The notes under the pieces: model-generated
What the model saw: the letters and a program-made list of their open reading frames with translations, nothing else
Told to the model about the DNA's origin: nothing
Databases searched by the model: none
Made by a program: the position numbers and the translations under genes
DNA from: Chitinophaga pinensis
GTDB taxonomy: Bacteria; Bacteroidota; Bacteroidia; NS11-12g; UBA9320
Assembly: GCA_945907065.1 (NCBI GenBank)
Contig: CAMDSC010000001.1
Location: forward strand, 253,059-317,058
DNA length: 64,000 nt
Direction of reading: 5' to 3'
Shown here: positions 8,912 to 15,851 of the stretch, piece after piece
How the letters are laid out: every line of letters starts with the position of its first letter
Numbering within the stretch: position 1 is the stretch's first letter

Positions 8912-10504
8912 CTAATCCGAATGCACATGAGTGGCATCTTCCATTTTATAAGCATCTTTGAAGTTTCTTAAAATTACTTTAATATTTTTGTCTTTAGATC
9001 CAAAATTGATAAAGTCTTTTATAAGTTCTAGCACATCATAATCGATATAAACTGTGTTAGCAGCATTAATTTCTATAGTGCAATTTTGAGGCAAATGAGA
9101 TAATGTTTGTTTGATTGCCGCTTTATTAAGAAAGGAAACTTCCTGAGCCAAATCTATATGAATGGTTTCCCCTTCGTGATGCGTTTCTTTTTTGAATGAA
9201 TAGGCTAGTTTCATATTGCCGAGTAAAATAAAAGTGACACTAACGGCTAATCCAATACCAACACCCTTTAATAAATCAGTGAACACCACGGCTATAATAG
9301 TTATTAGAAATGGTAAAAACTGATGTTTCCCGGCTTGCCACATATGAACAAAACCTTTTGGACTGGCTAATCTAAGTCCTGTCATAATTAATATGGCTGC
9401 TAAACAAGCCATAGGGATTTTATTTAGCAGCCCCGGAATTATTATTACTGCTAACATTAAAAGTAGCCCGTGAAAAATACTTGATAATTTGGTAACTGCC
9501 CCAGCATTTACATTTGCCGAAGTCCTTACAATTACTGATGTCATTGGAATTCCACCTATTAAACCGACTAAAATATTTCCAACACCTTGTGCTTTAAGTT
9601 CTTTATTAGGACTGGATAATCGTTTTAAGTTATCCAATTTGTCACTTGCCTCAAGGCAAAGCAAAGTCTCAATACTCGCTACTGCCGCAATGGTTGCAGC
9701 CACTATCCATACTTTTGAATTTGTAATACTCATAAAATCCGGTGATTTAAATTGTCCCAAAAAATCTTGAAAAGAAGAGGGGATAGGTAGAGTAACCAAA
9801 TGGTCCTGAGATATTGAAAATTTTGAACCAGTAAAAAGAAAAAGTTCGTTGATTAATATACCTGCAACAACAACTATTAGTGCCCCTGGAATTGCTTTAA
9901 TTTTTTTAAGAGATGGTATTTTAATAAAAGCTATTAATATTCCAATGGAAACCAGAGTAACAATTACAACGCCTAAATGAATAGAATTAAGTGCATTAAT
10001 AATCTCTGTCCAAAAACCAGACTCAGAACCGCTTTCAAATGCAAAGTCATCCCCTTCTTTAGCTTTGTCATAACCAATAGCATGGGGGAATTGTTTTTTA
10101 ATAATAATAATACCTATAGCAGCCAGCATTCCTTCAATTACACTGGTAGGGAAATAATTAGAAATTGAACCCGCTTTAATAAAACCAAGCGTGAGTTGAA
10201 ATATTCCAGCTAAAACGGTAGCAAGTAATAATGCTTCAAAACCAATATCGCCAACCGCTACTAAAATAATAGCTATTAAACCAGCTGCAGGACCTGATAC
10301 GCTAACATTAGAATTGCTTAACAAGCCTACTACAATACCTCCTATTATTCCAGTTATTAATCCTGCAAAAGGAGATGCACCTGATGCCACAGCAATACCA
10401 AGACAAAGCGGCAAAGCAACAAAAAACACTACCAGACCTGCGGGTAAATCGTTTTTAAAATACTTAAAAGTTAAAAAATGCTTAAAATTATTATGACTAT
10501 TCAC
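8912..10504 (-). CDS. SulP-family inorganic anion transporter
   Basis: An inner-membrane carrier of 530 residues. The N-terminal approximately 420 residues contain ten or more hydrophobic segments including LPLCLGIAVASGASPFAGL near residue 35, typical of SulP carriers of sulfate, bicarbonate or dicarboxylates. The C-terminal approximately 100 residues form a short STAS-like domain (IDLAQEVSFLNKAAIK and VYIDYDVLELI). The downstream carbonic anhydrase suggests bicarbonate as substrate, but sulfate cannot be excluded from sequence. Confidence 0.88.
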   Translation of the reverse strand: MNSHNNFKHFLTFKYFKNDLPAGLVVFFVALPLCLGIAVASGASPFAGLITGIIGGIVVGLLSNSNVSVSGPAAGLIAIILVAVGDIGFEALLLATVLAGIFQLTLGFIKAGSISNYFPTSVIEGMLAAIGIIIIKKQFPHAIGYDKAKEGDDFAFESGSESGFWTEIINALNSIHLGVVIVTLVSIGILIAFIKIPSLKKIKAIPGALIVVVAGILINELFLFTGSKFSISQDHLVTLPIPSSFQDFLGQFKSPDFMSITNSKVWIVAATIAAVASIETLLCLEASDKLDNLKRLSSPNKELKAQGVGNILVGLIGGIPMTSVIVRTSANVNAGAVTKLSSIFHGLLLMLAVIIIPGLLNKIPMACLAAILIMTGLRLASPKGFVHMWQAGKHQFLPFLITIIAVVFTDLLKGVGIGLAVSVTFILLGNMKLAYSFKKETHHEGETIHIDLAQEVSFLNKAAIKQTLSHLPQNCTIEINAANTVYIDYDVLELIKDFINFGSKDKNIKVILRNFKDAYKMEDATHVHSD

Positions 10505-10615
10505 TTATGAAAAATTTTTATTAATAGTTGAAAAATAATGCAGAAAACAACTCAAGGTATTGAGTTAATTGTTTTCAAAAAATCAAATGATATTATTGCA
10601 GAAACTGCAAGAGAA

Positions 10616-10918
10616 CTAAATCAACTCTGGAGGAGAATAAACTACTAAGCTGTGGCCCGAAGAGATAAATAGATTGCAAGAAGCACCGAATTTATTTTGT
10701 AATTCTTGATTACAAACAGTTATGCCTTTTAAAGTTTTTAATTCACTCGTGAAGAGTTTTTCCTTAGATTCAGACGAATCTTCATTATCCGCTTTTTCTT
10801 TTTCATAATCCAAATCAAATAATAAAACAGTTGATGAATTTAATACATCAGAAATCGTTTCAATGCTATATGATGCAGTGAAAATAATAAAGAAAAGATA
10901 TGTGAATATATTTTTCAG
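10616..10918 (-). CDS. Small exported protein of unknown function lacking an ATG start
   Basis: The frame runs upstream of the TTG at 10813 without a stop to a TAG at 10931-10933. The extra residues give a hydrophobic leader (LLKNIFTYLFFIIFTASYS) followed by an acidic linker (KEKADNEDSSESKEK) and a C-terminus ending YSPPELI. This layout matches small exported Bacteroidota proteins that end in a Pro-Pro-Glu word. There is no ATG, GTG or TTG before the leader; candidates are CTG 10918 or ATT codons at 10924-10930. I do not recognise a function. It could use a rare start codon, or be a gene that has lost its start. The listed 5' end is the CTG. Confidence 0.4.
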   Translation of the reverse strand: MKNIFTYLFFIIFTASYSIETISDVLNSSTVLLFDLDYEKEKADNEDSSESKEKLFTSELKTLKGITVCNQELQNKFGASCNLFISSGHSLVVYSPPELI

Positions 10919-10999
10919 AAGAATAATAATCTAATTCAAACGGTGCGAAAATAACATTAAACAAATCATTAAAAAAATTAGATTTGCCACTTTGCTCAG

Positions 11000-12838
11000 A
11001 TGATTAAGTATTTCCTATTTGCCCTAAAACAATTGGCTTTTTGGCTTTTTTATTTCCTCCTTTTGCAAGGTGTATTTTTGTTTTTTTTTATTAACGAATT
11101 AAAAGACGTTGCATTAAGTCATATTCTTTATACTTTTAAATCGGGTTTCTTTCTAAATTTATCAGCGGCAGCTTATTGCACAATTCTTCAGGTAATAGTA
11201 ATTTTTGTTTCAACATTATTAACTATGAATGCTAAAAAAACGGTATTAACTGTTACCACTTTTTTATTGCTTTGTTGTTCATTAATTTACGTAACCGATT
11301 TAGCATTATATCACAATTGGGGCTCCCGAATAAACGGTAAAGCCTTATGGTATCTCCAATTCCCAGGTACAGTTTCATCCTCCGCCGGGAGTATTGGGCA
11401 CTTAAAATTTGTAATAGTAGTTTTATTGGTTACTCTTGGTTACTGGTTTTTTTATAAACGTTTTTTTTATGCAGTCCCTCAATTACCAAAAAATCCAATT
11501 TCTTTAACATTTACTTTTTTAGTACTATTAAGTTTATTATTTATAACACTTCGTGGCGGTATATCGGGCCGACCCATTAGCAAAGGACAAAGTTATTATT
11601 CTAAATATCCTGTACTTAATTATTCAGCTATCAATGGTTTTTGGAATTTTTTTGATATTGTTAGTCATTATAAATCGCAGGGAAATCCTTACCATTTTTA
11701 TTCAGCTAAAGAATTAGTAAATAAGCAAAAACAATTTGAAAAAGACTATCCATCTTCATCTGCAAAATTGTCTTCTATGGATAAACCAAACATTTTATTT
11801 GTGTTTTTAGAAAGTTGGGGTGTCGATGTGGTAGGCAGTCTTGACGGTCAACCTAATGTTACTCCTGGATTTGATTTATTAACCAAAGAAGGATTATTAT
11901 TTAGTAAATTTTATAGTACCGGTTTTCGCACCGAGCAAGGATTAATGGCTACTTTGAGTGGTTTTCCGGCCCAAGCCCAAACCTACCCAATGGAAGATAT
12001 GGACCGATTTGAAAATTATCCAAATCTTATTCGTGAGTTAAGTTCTGCGGGTTTTTATACTTCTTATTTTACAGGTGGAAATCCCCAATTTGCCAATACG
12101 GATGTTTTTCTTCAATCGGCAGGTATTGATAAAATAAATAAAGAATTGTTGGGAAAGGCAAAACGTAAATCTGCTTGGGGAGCTTTGGATGAGGAAACAT
12201 TTGATTGGGTGTTAAATAGCTTGAATAATCAACCGGCACCGTTTTTCAGCACAATGGTTACACTTACCTCACACGAGTGGTTTGAAGCACCTGTTAAAAA
12301 ACTGTTTACCGAAAAGGATAATGTAGCTGCTAATTTTAAAAACACAGTGTATTATACCGATAGCTGCTTACGGGATTTTATTTTCAAAGCAAAAAAGCAA
12401 AAATGGTATGCTAATACGTTAATTGTGATAATGGCCGATCATGCTTGTAATTATCCGTTAAACCGCAGCATGAACGACCCTGAGCGGTATCATATTCCAA
12501 TGATTATAACTGGTGGTGCTTTAAAAAATGAATATCGAGGAACTATTAATTCAAACTATGGAGGCCATTTAAGTATTCCTGCTTTGGTTTGCAATGAATT
12601 AAAAATCAAACCTGAAAAATTCATATTGTCAACAAATATTTTTAATGAAAATTCATTTGCATATTTTACTTACGACCATGGGTTTGGAGTTTTGTCAAAC
12701 AAGGATTTTGTGGTGTACGATATTAATTTAAAAGATATTATCAGAACTAAATACAAATCAGATGGTCTTTTTAAAATTGGAAAATATATCATGCAGGCCT
12801 CTGCTCAAATGAAAGAGGATTATCAAACAAAAAAATAA
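11000..12838 (+). CDS. LTA synthase family membrane sulfatase/phosphoglycerol transferase
   Basis: The 612-residue protein has about five membrane segments in residues 1-180 and a C-terminal sulfatase-fold domain on the periplasmic side. That domain has PNILFVFLESWGVD (metal-binding Glu), the nucleophile Thr in GFRTEQGLMATLSG, and MADHACN near residue 480 with further metal ligands. Relatives include LtaS and the MdoB/OpgB phosphoglycerol transferases, which move phosphoglycerol or phosphoethanolamine groups onto glycans or lipids. A Gram-negative member probably modifies periplasmic glycan or lipid; the acceptor is unknown. It stands alone, with no glycan genes beside it. Confidence 0.82.
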   Translation: MIKYFLFALKQLAFWLFYFLLLQGVFLFFFINELKDVALSHILYTFKSGFFLNLSAAAYCTILQVIVIFVSTLLTMNAKKTVLTVTTFLLLCCSLIYVTDLALYHNWGSRINGKALWYLQFPGTVSSSAGSIGHLKFVIVVLLVTLGYWFFYKRFFYAVPQLPKNPISLTFTFLVLLSLLFITLRGGISGRPISKGQSYYSKYPVLNYSAINGFWNFFDIVSHYKSQGNPYHFYSAKELVNKQKQFEKDYPSSSAKLSSMDKPNILFVFLESWGVDVVGSLDGQPNVTPGFDLLTKEGLLFSKFYSTGFRTEQGLMATLSGFPAQAQTYPMEDMDRFENYPNLIRELSSAGFYTSYFTGGNPQFANTDVFLQSAGIDKINKELLGKAKRKSAWGALDEETFDWVLNSLNNQPAPFFSTMVTLTSHEWFEAPVKKLFTEKDNVAANFKNTVYYTDSCLRDFIFKAKKQKWYANTLIVIMADHACNYPLNRSMNDPERYHIPMIITGGALKNEYRGTINSNYGGHLSIPALVCNELKIKPEKFILSTNIFNENSFAYFTYDHGFGVLSNKDFVVYDINLKDIIRTKYKSDGLFKIGKYIMQASAQMKEDYQTKK

Positions 12839-12858
12839 TTTTTATTCAATAATCTTTT

Positions 12859-12866
12859 TACTTTTG
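12859..12866 (+). promoter_or_regulatory. Predicted -7 box (TACTTTTG) ahead of the CAAACTT repeat
   Basis: An exact match to the Bacteroidota -7 consensus TAnnTTTG lies 20 bases before the heptamer repeat. If used, transcription would begin at about 12873, placing the repeat in the transcript's extreme 5' end. I see no convincing -33 TTTG upstream. Confidence 0.35.
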
Positions 12867-12886
12867 AAGTAAATATAAAATATTAT

Positions 12887-12934
12887 CAAACTTCAAACTT
12901 CAAACTTCAAACTTCAAACTTCAAACTTCAAACT
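12887..12934 (+). repeat. Heptanucleotide tandem repeat, (CAAACTT) x 6 plus a partial copy
   Basis: Six perfect CAAACTT units are followed by CAAACT, 48 bases in all, with no interruptions. The array runs directly into the first codons of a secreted-protein gene. A 7-base unit changes the reading frame with each gain or loss, so the tract has the form of a slipped-strand phase-variation switch. Confidence 0.9.
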
Positions 12935-13700
12935 GTTTGTAGTTTTCTTATCGTTAATTTTAAGTAATTCCTTAATTCTTAAAGCTCAACAACCTTTTGG
13001 TATTCCTACTTACACTAATTGCTATCAAAGAGTAGAAGGTGGGCTTAGCGGAGGTATAAATAGTTTTAGATTTTTAAATACTCAAGCAGGCCGGACAATA
13101 ACTATGTATTCAACCAATCCTCTCGATATAAGTTCATTTGAGGTTCATGTAAAGGAATATGGTGGTGAGGACTATAATTACTTTACTTCGGGTAATGGTA
13201 TCCTATATATTCCTACTGATTTTGAATCTGTTTTGTTTATTCCAGTAAATAATACTGGGGGCTCTGGTGGAGCTGGTGTTAATTATTCCACTACAAAAAT
13301 TAATTTTGTTGATTTTGATTTTCAAATAAACGGTGCTGGAGACCCCCCATGTATGACCTTTAGTGACTTACATGCTAATTTAACTCATAATTTAGATGGA
13401 TTATGTAAGATTCCATATATCTCATTAAAAATGCCTTCTGGAGCTATAAATACATGGGGACTTGGATCAAATTATCAATTGGCGCTTGATTTTGAACATG
13501 GTTTTCAAATTCCTATTAGTGAAGATTTTTGTAATCAAAGTTGTATGGGAAGCAATGGACCAACAGGGTGTTGTTTTAATTTTGATTTTGAGATAGTTTT
13601 AAGGCCGTGTGATGGTAATGAAATTAATTGCCCACCTTTAGCTTTTACAAAACAATTTCCTGTATGTTGTTGGTGCGGTTCTATTGGCCCTAATGATTAG
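12933..13700 (+). CDS. Secreted cysteine-rich protein of unknown function, start codon unclear
   Basis: The open frame extends well upstream of the first ATG (13104). The added residues form a convincing signal peptide, LFVVFLSLILSNSLILKAQ, followed by QPFGIPTYTNCYQRVEGG, so translation must begin upstream. No ATG, GTG or TTG exists in frame between the stop at 12876 and 13104; the listed start is CTG 12933, and ATT/ATC codons occur at 12882-12887. The heptamer array covers the place where an ATG-AAA-CTG start would be expected. The mature protein is rich in Gly, Asn and Cys, with CCWCGS near its end, and has no sorting domain. Function is unknown; two T9SS genes follow on the same strand. 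Confidence 0.5.
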   Translation: MFVVFLSLILSNSLILKAQQPFGIPTYTNCYQRVEGGLSGGINSFRFLNTQAGRTITMYSTNPLDISSFEVHVKEYGGEDYNYFTSGNGILYIPTDFESVLFIPVNNTGGSGGAGVNYSTTKINFVDFDFQINGAGDPPCMTFSDLHANLTHNLDGLCKIPYISLKMPSGAINTWGLGSNYQLALDFEHGFQIPISEDFCNQSCMGSNGPTGCCFNFDFEIVLRPCDGNEINCPPLAFTKQFPVCCWCGSIGPND

Positions 13701-13716
13701 TTCTTATTAGTTTAGT

Positions 13717-14445
13717 ATGAAAAAAATTATTTATTTGTTATTTGTTTTTGGAATTAATCTTTTCCATTCAGCTAATTGTCAAACTGAAAGAATTGTTGAT
13801 TTACGGGTAAGAATAATCAGCCCATTGAAAAACAGTTATTTAAAATCGCCTGGAACAGTTGATGTTAAATTTAGTGTTATTAATAAAGGCCCAAATATAT
13901 TAAAACCTTCAGATACCATTGTTTATTATCCAAAAAGTAATGATACCTTGTTTAAATTTAAACGAGTATTTACAAGTAAGATTATTCAGCCTGGAGATTC
14001 TGAAGTCTTCACAGCCTTAATCCCATATAGTTCCCCATACGATCAAAATTACTATGTTTTGGCTATTGTTGGGTTGGGAGCCTATAATAGATCAAACGAT
14101 TTTTTGAAAGATGAACCAATTAATACACAAAACGATAACTCATCAAGTATTACAGTCCGACATCGATCTGCCACCAGTGGTATTGATTTAATCAATTTTT
14201 CTAAGGTTTTACAGATATCGCCCAATCCAGCTAATGATTATGTGAATATTCAATTTGAAAAGAATAACGACATATCAAGAATTACCGTAGCCGATTTGCA
14301 AGGAAAAATATTAAAAGACTTTGAGTTTTTAGGTAAGCAAAATTTTGTAACCCTGCCTACTGAAGATTTAGAAACTGGTGTTTATTTCATTACTTGTAAT
14401 GGTATTAAGACTTCAATATGTTCCAAATTAGTAATACTTCATTAA
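13717..14445 (+). CDS. T9SS type A sorting domain protein (CARDB-like), first of a tandem pair
   Basis: This 242-residue secreted protein has a signal peptide (MKKIIYLLFVFGINLFHSA, cleaved near residue 20). Residues about 25-140 form a single Ig-like domain resembling CARDB/NEW3 folds (VKFSVINKGPNILKPSDT). The C-terminal part, residues about 165-242, is a type A sorting domain (ISPNPANDYVNI, LETGVYFITC). It starts 16 bases after the Cys-rich gene and overlaps the next gene by 28 bases. With its neighbour it looks like a tandem duplication. The role is probably cell-surface or extracellular binding; no catalytic motif is visible. Confidence 0.75.
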   Translation: MKKIIYLLFVFGINLFHSANCQTERIVDLRVRIISPLKNSYLKSPGTVDVKFSVINKGPNILKPSDTIVYYPKSNDTLFKFKRVFTSKIIQPGDSEVFTALIPYSSPYDQNYYVLAIVGLGAYNRSNDFLKDEPINTQNDNSSSITVRHRSATSGIDLINFSKVLQISPNPANDYVNIQFEKNNDISRITVADLQGKILKDFEFLGKQNFVTLPTEDLETGVYFITCNGIKTSICSKLVILH

Positions 14446-15143
14446 TTGTAGGTTTATTCACGTTATTAATTTTTAACGCTAATACAGCTGTTAAAGGGCA
14501 AGGTCGAAAAATAGATGTGGAAATAATTGTGCATACACCTAAAAGTGGGGATACAATTATTTCAAGAAAAAATCAAACCTATACTGGTAAATTTATTATA
14601 AAAAATAACGGTCCTGATACCATAAAAACAACTGATAAGTTCTTAGTAAATGTAACATTTGGTAATGTAATTTATACCCCAATTTATAGAAACCCTACTA
14701 GAAATTTGGCGGCAGGTAATACCGATACTATTCAATCAATATTTAAAATGACATGGGATACGGATAATAATTCTACATTTTGTGGTACAATTACTTTATC
14801 AGGAAATGGCAATGACAGTGTAAAGAAAGAATCCAAAACACAACTTTTAAATAATACCTTTTGTCAAAATGTATATCATGATTCACGACTTAGTGCATCT
14901 AGTAAAGTATTGAAAAGTTTATCAATTTACCCCAACCCATGCAATGGAATTTTAAATATAGCTAATAGTTCCTTTATTCCTTTAAATATTAAACTGTTTA
15001 ATTTTATTGGTGAAGAAATCATGACGATAGATTTGTCTTTTAATAATCGAACAATAGATTTATCCAATATTCCAAAAGGTGTTTATTTTGTAAATTTTTC
15101 AAATTTGCAGTTTAATCAAACTAGAAAAATAATTGTAGACTGA
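14418..15143 (+). CDS. T9SS type A sorting domain protein, second of a tandem pair
   Basis: The 241-residue product has the same plan as its upstream neighbour: signal peptide (hydrophobic LIVGLFTLLIFNANTA), one Ig-like domain with IIKNNGPDTIKTTDKF, and a C-terminal type A sorting domain (IYPNPCNGILNI, IPKGVYFVNF). Its ATG lies within the last codons of the preceding gene in another frame, so the two are probably translated from one message. The shared N-x-GP-x-x-I-K pattern supports common ancestry. Ligand unknown. Confidence 0.7.
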   Translation: MFQISNTSLIVGLFTLLIFNANTAVKGQGRKIDVEIIVHTPKSGDTIISRKNQTYTGKFIIKNNGPDTIKTTDKFLVNVTFGNVIYTPIYRNPTRNLAAGNTDTIQSIFKMTWDTDNNSTFCGTITLSGNGNDSVKKESKTQLLNNTFCQNVYHDSRLSASSKVLKSLSIYPNPCNGILNIANSSFIPLNIKLFNFIGEEIMTIDLSFNNRTIDLSNIPKGVYFVNFSNLQFNQTRKIIVD

Positions 15144-15347
15144 TTATTAGTAATCTAAAAAATAACAATCCTTTTATTTTGAGCCAATCATAAATTTAAA
15201 AGGCTGATTTTTAGTTTCGGAAGTTACTAATTTATGAATTATGTGAGCCTTTCCAAAAGCAATTTTCATGAAGGTTCCTCTATTTTTTGCAGCATAAATA
15301 GTTATATTTTTGACTTGTACAACCAATTGTAAAATTATAGTATCGCT

Positions 15348-15614
15348 GTGAACTTTATTAAAATACTTTCATATCCTTTCGTACCTTGGGATAAACCCAT
15401 TTGGTTGACTTTATTTTCAACGGTTTTACTCTTAATTGGCATTCCATTAAATATTGGTTTTATTAGTGCTCTTTCAGGTTCAGCGTTCCTAATAAGTCTT
15501 TTTATACTTATCATTTCTTTTATTGTACTCCTTTTCAAAAGACAATGGCGTAAATCTTTTTACACATTGCTTTTTATGATGGCTGTGGCAATGATTATTG
15601 GCTTGTTAAATTGA
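15348..15614 (+). CDS. Small hydrophobic membrane protein of unknown function
   Basis: An 88-residue frame from GTG 15348 with three predicted membrane helices and a short basic loop (LLFKRQWRKS). The conserved-looking start NFIKILSYPFVPWDKP precedes the first helix. I do not recognise the family. It lies between the T9SS pair and a tRNA gene and appears to be single. The GTG is the only plausible standard start, because an in-frame stop lies at 15330. Confidence 0.5.
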   Translation: MNFIKILSYPFVPWDKPIWLTLFSTVLLLIGIPLNIGFISALSGSAFLISLFILIISFIVLLFKRQWRKSFYTLLFMMAVAMIIGLLN

Positions 15615-15670
15615 GGAGTTGGCAAAATAAGGTAAATAAAAAAGGGGCTCATTTCTGAAACCCCTTGTGG

Positions 15671-15752
15671 TGCGGATGATAGGACTCGAACCTACACGCC
15701 GCAAAGCACCAGATCCTAAGTCTGGCATGGCTACCAATTACATCACATCCGC
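15671..15752 (-). tRNA. tRNA-Leu (anticodon TAG)
   Basis: On the minus strand a 7-base acceptor stem (GCGGATG with CATCCGC, discriminator A), a D-arm, an anticodon stem-loop with loop CTTAGGA giving TAG, a long variable arm typical of tRNA-Leu, and a T-arm with GGTTCGAGTCC. CCA is not encoded. Confidence 0.93.
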
Positions 15753-15761
15753 AACTTGCCG

Positions 15762-15792
15762 CGAAAATAACTCTTTTTTAAAAAGTATCAAA
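15762..15792 (-). promoter_or_regulatory. Promoter of tRNA-Leu (TTTG-N19-TATTTTCG)
   Basis: Read on the minus strand, a -33 TTTG (15789-15792) and a -7 box TATTTTCG (15762-15769) are 19 bases apart, the spacing expected for the Bacteroidota housekeeping sigma factor. The -7 box ends 9 bases before the tRNA. Confidence 0.55.
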
Positions 15793-15829
15793 CAAAAAAA
15801 AACCGGAGTTTTTAGTTCCGGCTTTTTTC
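15791..15829 (-). terminator. Bidirectional terminator hairpin
   Basis: A CCGGA/TCCGG stem with a loop of about nine bases is flanked by an A-tract on the left and a T-tract on the right, so it can act on both strands. On the minus strand it lies 22 bases after the stop of the Asp-box T9SS gene. It partly overlaps the tRNA-Leu -33 region. Confidence 0.65.
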
Positions 15830-15851
15830 TAAAATTGTATGTTTAGGTTAA

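Noticed and set aside
8912..10504. Long plus-strand frames inside the SulP gene
   Set aside because: They are antisense shadows of hydrophobic codons and have no independent protein-like features.
12887..12934. Reading the heptamer tract as a CRISPR fragment
   Set aside because: There are no spacers; units are contiguous 7-mers and no cas genes are nearby.
13104..13700. Start of the Cys-rich secreted protein at the first ATG
   Set aside because: The frame upstream encodes a textbook signal peptide; starting at 13104 would leave an extracellular-looking protein without export signal.
15174..15350. Short minus-strand frame with protein-like content (words such as RGTFMKIAFGKAHIIHKL) between the T9SS pair and the small membrane protein
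   Set aside because: The frame overlaps the start of the small membrane protein gene, has no standard start before an internal ATG that leaves only 31 residues, and I recognise no family. It may be a gene remnant but is not supported enough to list.
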